Origin: Marinomonas piezotolerans
GTDB taxonomy: Bacteria > Pseudomonadota > Gammaproteobacteria > Pseudomonadales > Marinomonadaceae
Reading direction: 5' to 3'
Assembly (NCBI RefSeq): GCF_003362755.1
Contig: NZ_QKRA01000006.1
Span: forward strand, 1 to 64,000
DNA length: 64,000 bases
Positions 56,841 through 64,000 of this stretch are shown here, piece after piece (position 1 is the first letter of the stretch; every line of letters begins with the position of its first letter). The notes under the pieces were generated by a model. The model ran no database searches and was not told the DNA's origin. It worked only from the letters and a program-made list of their open reading frames with translations. Made by a program: the position numbers and the translations under genes.

Positions 56841-57614
56841 TTAACCCGATGGATTAAGCAAAGTATCCATCAAACTGGTATACGCTTTGACGCCACGAGC
56901 ATTTGGATCTAACGCGGATGGCGCTACACCGGCTGTACTTGCATCACGCAACTTAGTGTCGACAGGAATAACAGAATGCCAAACCGCATCGTCATACAAA
57001 TCTTTCAAACTACGCAAACTTTTATTAGAGGCTTGGGTTCGTCTATCAAACAACGTAGGAACGATGGTATAGGGTATCGGGCGCTTACGTGCCCTATTTA
57101 TCATTGTCAATGTTCGAATCATTCGCTCCAGCCCTTTGATTGCAAGAAACTCTGTCTGAACAGGAATAACAAGCTGCTGACATGCTGCTAATGCATTAAT
57201 CATCAAAACTCCTAACACAGGTGGGCTATCGATTAATACGTAGTCATAATCATCCCATAGGATTGCAAGTGTCTTAGATATGACTAATCCCATACCTCCC
57301 TGAGCTTGCGCATGGCGCTCAAGCGTCGCGAGTGCCGTTGAAGAAGGCATCATAGAAAGGTTTGGGTGGCCCGTTTCAAGAATCAAAGATCGAGGTAGCG
57401 ATTCAGGCATCTTTCCGCTTACCTGAAATAAATCGTAAGCGCTGTGTTCAATTGCATCAGGATCAAAACGAAAATAGCTGGTTAACGATCCATGTGGGTC
57501 AAGGTCAATCATTAATACTTTATGGCCAGCATCCGCAAGGAGTCCTGATAAACTCACTACTGTGGTCGTTTTACCGACGCCGCCCTTTTGATTTGCCACC
57601 GCCCAAATGTGCAC
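56841..57614 (-). CDS. parC: ParA-family ATPase (ParC-like, chemotaxis array positioning)
   Basis: A 257-residue MinD/ParA ATPase with deviant Walker [10 protein letters not shown] at 10-18, switch [15 protein letters not shown] near 38-51 and Walker [22 protein letters not shown] near 130-150. In Vibrio, ParC localises chemotaxis arrays to the flagellated pole; Pseudomonas has a homologue in the same position. GTG start with AGGGG five bases upstream. It lies five bases before the ParP-like gene. Confidence 0.88.
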   Translation of the reverse strand: MHIWAVANQKGGVGKTTTVVSLSGLLADAGHKVLMIDLDPHGSLTSYFRFDPDAIEHSAYDLFQVSGKMPESLPRSLILETGHPNLSMMPSSTALATLERHAQAQGGMGLVISKTLAILWDDYDYVLIDSPPVLGVLMINALAACQQLVIPVQTEFLAIKGLERMIRTLTMINRARKRPIPYTIVPTLFDRRTQASNKSLRSLKDLYDDAVWHSVIPVDTKLRDASTAGVAPSALDPNARGVKAYTSLMDTLLNPSG

Positions 57615-57681
57615 ACCGACCCCTTAGATTATATGCAATATATTTACGTAGATTATGGAAGCAATCATATACATTAATTCA

Positions 57682-58521
57682 TCAATTAAACAAGTAATCA
57701 TGTATGTTTGCTTGCTTCTCCTTACTTATTTTCAGCGTCACTCGGCGATTTTGTGCTCGCGCGAAATCATTGCTATTACGGACTTTAGGATTTTCACTTC
57801 CAAAACCCAATGGCGCTAAAAGCTTGGGGTCAATCCCTCTGTATACCAGTTCATCAACAACAGACGCAGCTCGTAAGCTAGACAGGTGCCAGTTCGTCGG
57901 AACCGTCCTAGAATTAGTGGGTAAATCATCTGTATTCCCAAGTACCAAAATAGGTGCTGGGTAAACCTGCAAAATACTAGAAACAACAATCAGCAATGCG
58001 ACTGCTTCATTAGTCAGCTCATAGCTTCCCTGACTAAATATCAGCCCTGCTTTCATATCCAGCGTCACCCAGCGCGCATCTTCTGTTATAGAAACCTGTC
58101 CCGATGTTTGAAGCTGAGGAAATTGTGAACTAATCGAATCACTTAAGGATTGATAGAGAGCACTCGAATCGCTTTCATCAGTTTGTTCGCTTTCTGACGT
58201 TTGAGGATCGGCAGCACTGGGAGCTACTTCTAAGATTTGCTCACTTTCAGGTTGGCCTGCGGTAGGGTCGCCAATATTTATGGGTTTAATTGATTTTTGA
58301 ACAGCATCAAACACGCCATTAAGTGTCTCAGATAAGACTTGCTCATCACCACTTTTCTTAAGAGAAATAGAATAAAGCGCAACAAAAAATGCAAACAAGA
58401 GTGTAATAAAGTCTGCATAGGAAAGTATCCATCGATCTTTGTTCAAAGACCGATCGGGAGCACTTCTGGTCGCCGATAGACGACGATTCCGGCGCTTTGA
58501 CTGAGCATCAGAGCTGCTCAT
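57682..58521 (-). CDS. motD: flagellar stator protein MotD (MotB-type, OmpA domain)
   Basis: A 279-residue MotB-family protein: basic N-terminus, one membrane helix (WILSYADFITLLFAFFVALYSIS near 32-54) carrying the proton-binding Asp (D38 in SYADFITLL), a linker, and an OmpA-like peptidoglycan-binding domain from about 155 (SQGSYELTNEAV ... LSSLRAASVVDELVYRG). MotCD is the second stator of Pseudomonas, needed for swarming. Overlaps motC by 14 bp. Confidence 0.92.
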   Translation of the reverse strand: MSSSDAQSKRRNRRLSATRSAPDRSLNKDRWILSYADFITLLFAFFVALYSISLKKSGDEQVLSETLNGVFDAVQKSIKPINIGDPTAGQPESEQILEVAPSAADPQTSESEQTDESDSSALYQSLSDSISSQFPQLQTSGQVSITEDARWVTLDMKAGLIFSQGSYELTNEAVALLIVVSSILQVYPAPILVLGNTDDLPTNSRTVPTNWHLSSLRAASVVDELVYRGIDPKLLAPLGFGSENPKVRNSNDFARAQNRRVTLKISKEKQANIHDYLFN

Positions 58522-59251
58522 AACCGCCTAATTCCAAATCAAGGCGCTGAGGGTGTTTACCTGTTGCAATACCGTGTATCCCGTCAATGAACATTTGATT
58601 GCTCAGTAACTCTTGATCAACATAACGATACAGTTTTCGGCATATAGGAAACACAACAAGATTAGCAAAGCCTTGCCCATACAAGGTCGACACAAACGCA
58701 ACCGCGATGCCATGCCCAAGTGCTTCAGGGCTATCGAGGTTAGCCATAGCTTGAATGAGACCCAAAACTGACCCCATAATACCCAGCGTAGGCGCGTATC
58801 CTCCTATAGATTCTAAAAAGCTAACACAGGACGCTCTACGGTCGCGAATGCGACTTGCTTCATCATGTAGCCGATCTGCAAGCAGTTCTGGATCAGTCCC
58901 ATCTACGGCCATCTGCAGAGCTCGCGTTGCGAACCCGTGATTGAGGGCCTTGATATCATCTTCTAATGCAATTATTGAAAGCCTGCGTGCCTTCAATGCC
59001 AGACGATTAATCGTCTGGCGACTACCTTCCAGATCAAAAGATGGGGGAAATAGTGACCAGCGCAGTAATTTCAACGCTGCAAGAGCCTCACTAACACTAC
59101 TCTGAACGAGTGCTGCTCCAAGACTGCCTACAATAACAATAATGGCTGATGGTAAATTCAATAACAGTACAACTTCGCCGCCACCTAGCCAATTAGCCAG
59201 AAATACCGAGCAAAAAGCGACAATTAATCCACCTAGCGTCAAGAGATCCAC
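58508..59251 (-). CDS. motC: flagellar stator protein MotC (MotA-type)
   Basis: A 247-residue MotA/TolQ-ExbB-family protein with four membrane helices: TLGGLIVAFCSVFLANWLGG, LNLPSAIIVIVGSLGAALVQ, and later GYAPTLGIMGSVLGLIQAM and GIAVAFVSTLYGQGFANLVVFPICRKL. GTG start overlaps the cheB stop by one base. Partner of MotD. Confidence 0.93.
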   Translation of the reverse strand: MDLLTLGGLIVAFCSVFLANWLGGGEVVLLLNLPSAIIVIVGSLGAALVQSSVSEALAALKLLRWSLFPPSFDLEGSRQTINRLALKARRLSIIALEDDIKALNHGFATRALQMAVDGTDPELLADRLHDEASRIRDRRASCVSFLESIGGYAPTLGIMGSVLGLIQAMANLDSPEALGHGIAVAFVSTLYGQGFANLVVFPICRKLYRYVDQELLSNQMFIDGIHGIATGKHPQRLDLELGGYEQL

Positions 59252-60318
59252 TAGCAGACCTCTTTGACTATACGCTCGCCAATGTGATCTAAGTGAAGAA
59301 CATCATCCGCCAAACCAGCTTTTTCAACTGCCTGAGGCATACCATATATGACACAAGAATCTTCACTTTGAACCCATACTTTCGACCCTGACGCCTTGAG
59401 CATTCTGGTACCTTCTCGACCGTCTGCGCCCATCCCAGTCATAATGATAGATAGCACTTTGCCTGGGTAACACTTAGACGCTGAACCGAATGTCACATCA
59501 ACAGAGGGCTTATAATTCAAGCGCTCGTCACCCTCTAAAATTCTAACGCAGCCTCCATTTCGAGGATCAACCATCATTTGTTTACCACCTGGCGCCAGCA
59601 AAGCCACCCCAGGTTGAAGCTTATCTCCGTCTACCGCCTCTTTGACAGTAATCTGGCATATGTTATTAAGTCGTTCGGCAAAAGCATGTGTAAATGCCGC
59701 GGGCATATGCTGAACAAGTACCAATGGAGCAGGAAAACCTTTAGGCAGCTTTGTCAATACCGCTTGCAGCGCCATTGGCCCCCCACCAGTGGAAGTCCCT
59801 ATTGCGACTAAACTGACCTTCTTCCGAGCTCGAGGAATGATAACACCTCGATCCGTTACAATAGGTTTAGGAGCTTCTCGCCGTTTCGCCACTGGCGCAG
59901 CTTTAATCTGGCCACCAACTCGGGTTCTTGCTACGGTCAACACTCGATCTACGAGAGTATGTTTCACCACCGCTGAATCTCGAGATATGTCCTCGAAATT
60001 CTTTGGCATAAAATCGACAGCACCTGCTTCCAGGGCATCCAAAGTCACCCTAGCACCTTCATGAGTAAGCGATGAAAACATCAAAACAGGTGTCGGTTTG
60101 AGTTTCATAATATTAGCAACAGCTGAGATACCGTCTAATACTGGCATCTCATAATCCATCGTCACCACATCGGGAGAAAGTGATTGAACCTTGTCTACTG
60201 CTTCTTGCCCATTATTAGCTGTTCCTACTACCTGAAGGCGTGGGTCAGCGCTAAAAATCTCTACGAGTCGACGACGAAAAAAACCTGAATCATCAACTAC
60301 CAGCACCTTCACTGGCAT
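59251..60318 (-). CDS. cheB: chemotaxis response regulator protein-glutamate methylesterase CheB
   Basis: A 355-residue CheB: receiver domain with D55 in VVTMDYEMPVLDG, linker about 125-165, then a methylesterase domain whose catalytic Ser lies in IGTSTGGGPMAL near 174-185, His in VLVQHMPAAFTHAFAERL near 200-217 and Asp in MTGMGADGREGTRML near 294-308. It demethylates and deamidates receptors when phosphorylated by CheA. Follows cheA by 21 bp. Confidence 0.96.
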   Translation of the reverse strand: MPVKVLVVDDSGFFRRRLVEIFSADPRLQVVGTANNGQEAVDKVQSLSPDVVTMDYEMPVLDGISAVANIMKLKPTPVLMFSSLTHEGARVTLDALEAGAVDFMPKNFEDISRDSAVVKHTLVDRVLTVARTRVGGQIKAAPVAKRREAPKPIVTDRGVIIPRARKKVSLVAIGTSTGGGPMALQAVLTKLPKGFPAPLVLVQHMPAAFTHAFAERLNNICQITVKEAVDGDKLQPGVALLAPGGKQMMVDPRNGGCVRILEGDERLNYKPSVDVTFGSASKCYPGKVLSIIMTGMGADGREGTRMLKASGSKVWVQSEDSCVIYGMPQAVEKAGLADDVLHLDHIGERIVKEVC

Positions 60319-60339
60319 AATACAACTCCTATTAAGACA

Positions 60340-62655
60340 CTATCGCGAGGCATATGCTTTCAACATGCTGGGCACGTCTAGAATCAATGCAATCCTTCCA
60401 TCACCTGTAATGGTAGCGCCCGCCATACCGGGTGTACCTTGAAGCATCTTACCTAAAGGCTTAATGACCACTTCTTCTTGACCTACCAACTGATCAACAA
60501 CAAAGCCTACTTCGTTCATTCCAACCTGCACCACCACAACATGCGCTTCTTCAGGCTTAGAATCGTGATCCACACCACCAATTAACCAATTTTTTAGATG
60601 GAAAATAGGAAGTGTTTTCCCTCGAATTACTACAACCTGTTGCCCATCTACGATATTCGTTTTCTTCAAGTTGAGATGGAATATTTCATTTACACTCACG
60701 AGAGGGAACGCAAACGCCTGATCATTTAGCATGACCATTAATGTTGGCATAATCGCAAGCGTCAGAGGCACTTTAATGCTAAATCGGGAGCCTTGACCTA
60801 AGACAGATTTTATATCCAAAGTACCGTTAAGCTGCGAAATTTTGGTTTTCACAACATCCATGCCAACGCCACGACCAGAAACATCAGTTATCTCAACTTT
60901 CGTCGAGAAACCTGGAGCAAAAATCAGATTAAAAGCTTCTTCATCTGATAAACGCTCAGCAGAATCTGAGTCCATTAATCCTTTTTCTACGGCTTTGCGA
61001 CGCAACACATCAGCGTCCATTCCTGCGCCGTCGTCGTCTATTGACAGCAAGATGTGATCACCTTCCTGTTCTGCTGACAAGATGACATGGCCGACCCGAG
61101 GTTTTCCGTTAGCTTCTCGAACGTCTGGCGCTTCAATACCATGGTCTACAGAGTTACGCACTAAGTGAACAAGCGGGTCTGCAAGAGCTTCTACTAAATT
61201 TTTATCAAGATCCGTGTCTTCACCACGCAGCTCAAGGTTCACCTCTTTCTTCATGTTCCGAGCTAGATCTCGAACAACTCGGGGGAACCGGCCAAACACT
61301 TTTTTGATTGGCTGCATGCGCGTTTTCATAACGGCATTTTGCAAGTCCCCTGTAACAACATCTAGGTTCGATACCGCCTTGCCCATCGACTCATCGTCAC
61401 TCTGCAAGCCTAAGCGAACCAACCTATTTCGAACCAACACAAGCTCGCCCACCATATTCATGATGTCATCTAACCGCTTAGTGTCGACACGAACTGTTGT
61501 TTCTTGAACAACAGGCGCATTAACTTTTTCTTTTGGTTCAGTAGGCGCGCTGTCTGAAGCCTTAGGTTTAGGAGCTGGAGTTGGTTTACTCGCCGCTGTT
61601 GGTTTCTTTGGAGCGGCCTTAGGTTTGTCCTGTTTCGGCGCGGCTTCTGGTTTAGCTGAATCACTCGCAGGCGCACTTTTTGCCTCTGGCGCATGACCTT
61701 TACCATGCAAACTATCCAAAAGCTGTTCGAACTCATCTTCTGTAATAAGGTCTGAATCCGCTGCACTCGACGTACTGGACGACTCTTCTTTGCTAGAAGA
61801 ATCATTCTGCGTACTTTCATTTACGTCATCGGAACCATCAACGATACCTGGAGCTTTGCCACCATGCAGTTGATCAAGCAACGCTTCAAATTCGTCTTCT
61901 GTTATCTCATCAGACTCAGAAGCGCTTGAATCGGTCTTAGGGGGTTCACTGGCTTCTTGTGCCGGTTCCTGTCCTGGTGCTCCTGCGCCATGTAGTTGAT
62001 CCAGCAAAGCATCAAACTCGTCTTCGCTAATTTCATCCGATTCAACATCAGGTGTAGATTTATTGTTGTCCTCTGCTTTACTGTTGTCGTCAGAATCAGC
62101 AGATGACCCTAACGCACTAAGAAGTGACTCGAACTCATCATCAGAAATATCATCAGGCTTTTCAGATTCTGTCGCTGATTCAGCGTCTTGATTGTCTAGA
62201 ACTTCCTCAACAGAATCTTCTTCATCTATCTCGTGATCTTCATCACCAGCAAGCTCGTCTTCTGACGGAGGCTTAGCATAAAAACTCAAAGAATCGATAA
62301 GCTGCGGGTCAGCTCGCTCGGGCTCACCTCCGGCTCGAACCGTTTCAAACATTTCATTAACAGCGTCCAGAGCTTGTAGGACTATATCCATTAAATCGGA
62401 ATCAACCTTACGCTGCCCATTACGCAAAACATCAAATACGTTTTCCGCGTAGTGGCAACAATCAACTAAAGCAGTTAACTGCAAAAAGCCAGCACCACCT
62501 TTGACTGTATGAAAGCCTCGGAAAATTGCGTTCAATAATGCTTTGTCTTCTGGGTTTTGCTCCAGATCTACCAATTGCTCTGAGAGCTGTTCCAGGATTT
62601 CTCCAGCTTCTACTAAAAAATCCTGTAGAATTTCTTCATCGATCTCGAAACTCAT
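60340..62655 (-). CDS. cheA: chemotaxis histidine kinase CheA
   Basis: CheA, 771 residues. P1 Hpt domain with phosphorylated His49 in FRGFHTVKGGAG; a long acidic linker (about 130-380) carrying four repeats of an EDEF-type motif and a Lys/Ala/Pro-rich stretch near 335-380; P3 dimerisation helices near 385-450 (RLDDIMNMVGELVLVRNRL); ATPase domain with ALADPLVHLVRNSVDHGIE and GRGVGMDVV; C-terminal CheW-like P5 domain ending at 771. No P2 CheY-binding domain of the E. coli type is obvious in the linker. It sits between cheZ and cheB. Confidence 0.96.
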   Translation of the reverse strand: MSFEIDEEILQDFLVEAGEILEQLSEQLVDLEQNPEDKALLNAIFRGFHTVKGGAGFLQLTALVDCCHYAENVFDVLRNGQRKVDSDLMDIVLQALDAVNEMFETVRAGGEPERADPQLIDSLSFYAKPPSEDELAGDEDHEIDEEDSVEEVLDNQDAESATESEKPDDISDDEFESLLSALGSSADSDDNSKAEDNNKSTPDVESDEISEDEFDALLDQLHGAGAPGQEPAQEASEPPKTDSSASESDEITEDEFEALLDQLHGGKAPGIVDGSDDVNESTQNDSSSKEESSSTSSAADSDLITEDEFEQLLDSLHGKGHAPEAKSAPASDSAKPEAAPKQDKPKAAPKKPTAASKPTPAPKPKASDSAPTEPKEKVNAPVVQETTVRVDTKRLDDIMNMVGELVLVRNRLVRLGLQSDDESMGKAVSNLDVVTGDLQNAVMKTRMQPIKKVFGRFPRVVRDLARNMKKEVNLELRGEDTDLDKNLVEALADPLVHLVRNSVDHGIEAPDVREANGKPRVGHVILSAEQEGDHILLSIDDDGAGMDADVLRRKAVEKGLMDSDSAERLSDEEAFNLIFAPGFSTKVEITDVSGRGVGMDVVKTKISQLNGTLDIKSVLGQGSRFSIKVPLTLAIMPTLMVMLNDQAFAFPLVSVNEIFHLNLKKTNIVDGQQVVVIRGKTLPIFHLKNWLIGGVDHDSKPEEAHVVVVQVGMNEVGFVVDQLVGQEEVVIKPLGKMLQGTPGMAGATITGDGRIALILDVPSMLKAYASR
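61687..62154. repeat. four degenerate motif repeats in the CheA linker
   Basis: The CheA linker contains four copies of the pattern D-x-I-(S/T)-(D/E)-D-E-F-(D/E)-x-L-L-(D/S)-x-L at about residues 168-182, 207-221, 249-263 and 302-316; the last three continue with His-Gly. They are separated by Ser/Asp/Glu-rich linkers of about 24-40 residues. The nucleotide sequences have diverged, so it is a protein-level repeat. Confidence 0.85.
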
Positions 62656-62670
62656 CCGCAGCAGCTCCTA

Positions 62671-63465
62671 TTAAAAACCAAGACTCGAAAGAAGATCATC
62701 TACTTCGTCTTGATTATTCAGTACTTCAGGGTTGTCTTTCTTATTAATCGCTGGCCCGTGGCCTCGATCATCATTTTTTTCTTTATTTTCAGCTTCGTGT
62801 TCCATGCCCGAAATACTATCTACTCGTCCGGCCACAGACACCAAATGCACCAAGCGCTCTTCGACATCACGAATCAGGTCATTTACACGCGTAATCACTT
62901 GGCCTGTGAGGTCTTGGTAACCCTGCTCCAATAAAATGGTATTTAAATTATTGTGCAACGTCGTTGCGCTTTCGTCCGTATATTTTAGGAATGCGTCGAT
63001 GCGCTTATACAGCTCACGAAACTCCTGAGGAGTTAGGTCTCTTTGAATTAAACGATTCCAGTCTTTATGTAGTGCTTTAGCCTGCGTTTGCAGTTCGCTA
63101 GCAACTGGCACACTGCTATCAACCATATCCATGGTTTTATTCGCAGCAGAACTCGTCATTTCGATTACATAATTCAAACGATCTGAAGCATCGGTAATTT
63201 TGGAGGTTGCTTCCGATGAATCCACCCCACTTTGAATCATCATTTCTACTGAATCTAACTGAAAGTCACGAATCGCGTCATGAAGGCTGCGCGTTAAGTA
63301 ACCAACTTCATTATAAAAACTTGTGTGTCGGGCATCACTTAGCTCTTGGATGATTTTTATCGCACCGCTAAAGTCACCAACCTCAAGCTTATTTAGAAGG
63401 TCGACGGCCCCATCTTTGACAACTGACTCAAATTCACCGAGTTTTGACGCATTATCTTCAGACAT
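62671..63465 (-). CDS. cheZ: CheY-P phosphatase CheZ
   Basis: A 264-residue all-alpha protein. The catalytic segment YQDLTGQVITRVNDLIRDVEERL (about 182-204) has the conserved Gln, and the far C-terminus DEVDDLLSSLGF is the CheY-binding peptide found in CheZ. It dephosphorylates CheY-P. Located between cheY and cheA, as in Pseudomonas. Confidence 0.94.
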   Translation of the reverse strand: MSEDNASKLGEFESVVKDGAVDLLNKLEVGDFSGAIKIIQELSDARHTSFYNEVGYLTRSLHDAIRDFQLDSVEMMIQSGVDSSEATSKITDASDRLNYVIEMTSSAANKTMDMVDSSVPVASELQTQAKALHKDWNRLIQRDLTPQEFRELYKRIDAFLKYTDESATTLHNNLNTILLEQGYQDLTGQVITRVNDLIRDVEERLVHLVSVAGRVDSISGMEHEAENKEKNDDRGHGPAINKKDNPEVLNNQDEVDDLLSSLGF

Positions 63466-63473
63466 CCAGACAC

Positions 63474-63854
63474 CTACTTAGCAGAATCAATTCGTTCGAA
63501 TATCTTCTCAATTTTTTCTTTCAGAGCAACGGCGGTGAAGGGCTTAACAACATAGCCATTTACACCTGCTTGAGCTGCAGCAATAATCTGATCACGTTTC
63601 GCTTCAGCGGTAACCATCAAAACAGGAATCGTTTTGAGCTTATCGTCGGCACGAACTGCTCGAAGTAGCTCTATCCCAGTCATCCCTGGCATATTCCAGT
63701 CAGTCACCAAAAAATCTATGGTGCCCGTTTGCAGTATCGGCAATGCCGTCGTTCCATCATCCGCTTCAACTGTATTGGTAAAGCCCAAATCCCTCAGTAG
63801 ATTTTTGATGATACGTCTCATCGTTGAGAAATCATCAACAATCAGGATTTTCAT
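63474..63854 (-). CDS. cheY: chemotaxis response regulator CheY
   Basis: A 126-residue single receiver domain, very close to Pseudomonas and E. coli Che[25 protein letters not shown], phosphorylated D52 in [11 protein letters not shown]82 and K104 in the AEAKRDQII and YVVKPF segments. It switches flagellar rotation through FliM. ATG at 63854 is preferred by homology; TTG at 63866 has a better ribosome site and would add four residues. Confidence 0.95.
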   Translation of the reverse strand: MKILIVDDFSTMRRIIKNLLRDLGFTNTVEADDGTTALPILQTGTIDFLVTDWNMPGMTGIELLRAVRADDKLKTIPVLMVTAEAKRDQIIAAAQAGVNGYVVKPFTAVALKEKIEKIFERIDSAK

Positions 63855-63911
63855 ATTTTTATCCAATGCAACCTCCACAACCCACGGGTAAAATCATAAT
63901 ATTAATCGTTT

Positions 63912-64000
63912 TTAATCCTGCCATTCACCTAGCCTAGCACGTAACCGCATAGCTGCTTGACTATGAATCTGGCTGACTCTCGATTCACTGACGCCTAACA
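63912..64000 (-). CDS. fliA: C-terminal end of flagellar sigma factor FliA (sigma-28), partial
   Basis: The last 29 codons of a gene running off the right edge. The frame reads LGVSESRVSQIHSQAAMRLR and ends ARLGEWQD, the region 4.2 helix-turn-helix end of sigma-28. FliA directs class III flagellar and chemotaxis genes. In Pseudomonas, fliA sits upstream of cheY exactly as here; about 60 bp separates its stop from the cheY start. Confidence 0.88.
   Translation of the reverse strand, partial: LGVSESRVSQIHSQAAMRLRARLGEWQD

Overview
The window is an ordinary, gene-dense stretch of a gammaproteobacterial chromosome, roughly mid-40s in percent GC by eye. Gene content and order point to a marine, polarly flagellated gammaproteobacterium of the Oceanospirillales/Pseudomonadales type; a Marinomonas-like genus is my inference. 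The clues are the Pseudomonas-style order cheY-cheZ-cheA-cheB-motC-motD-parA-parP-cheW, System I ccm genes, the YciO/RluB/RNase AM cluster, and ispE-prs-rplY-pth-ychF. I see no rRNA, insertion sequence, prophage, CRISPR array or defence island.

Layout. 1-1.8 kb: a PAS-only Aer remnant beside a three-copy direct repeat, a BASS-type transporter and a small orphan. 1.9-12.7 kb: yaaA; the minus-strand operon hemA-prfA-prmC (haem and translation termination); the plus-strand run TPR lipoprotein-lolB-ispE, then prs, rplY, pth and ychF. 12.7-13.2 kb: a five-gene alternating tRNA array Gln-Met-Gln-Met-Gln. 13.3-19.5 kb: an outer-membrane barrel protein, clpB with a heat-shock-type promoter, pgeF, rluD and bamD. 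19.5-26 kb: two cold-shock proteins, an ammonium transporter behind a sigma-54-type promoter, a DTW tRNA-modification enzyme, FAH and cupin proteins, a porin and a TauE-like permease. 26.3-32.5 kb: ldhA, a GFA protein, a LysR regulator coupled to a YaeR-type VOC protein, a peroxiredoxin, grxD, argF, and metR with a MetR-type operator. 32.5-39 kb: RstA/RstB-like two-component system, a DUF1499 lipoprotein-like protein, rluB, yciO, rnm, yciB, yciI and a SelT/W/H-like Rdx protein. 39-46.3 kb: ppiA, mnmC, an orphan, cysE, a YheU protein, ligA and zipA.

46.3-53.0 kb is a complete, tightly overlapping cytochrome c maturation operon, ccmABCDEFGHI, on the minus strand. 53.1-54.9 kb holds a divergent pair: a FliK-like hook-length protein and a stand-alone FlhB-C-terminal-like protein. 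54.9-64.0 kb is the end of a chemotaxis/motility operon read on the minus strand from fliA (cut by the window edge) through cheY, cheZ, cheA, cheB, motC, motD, a ParA-type ATPase, a ParP-like CheW-domain protein, cheW and a DUF2802 protein.

The strongest non-gene signals are the sigma-54 promoter of the ammonium transporter, the perfect MetR box in front of metR, the sigma-32-like promoter of clpB, the tRNA array with its promoter, a 16-unit hexanucleotide repeat encoding Glu-Pro in the ParP-like protein, and a four-copy acidic motif repeat in the CheA linker. I found no convincing wholly new system. The best candidates for a second look are the CheA linker repeats together with the variable EP tract of its partner, and the orphan FliK/FlhB-C pair.
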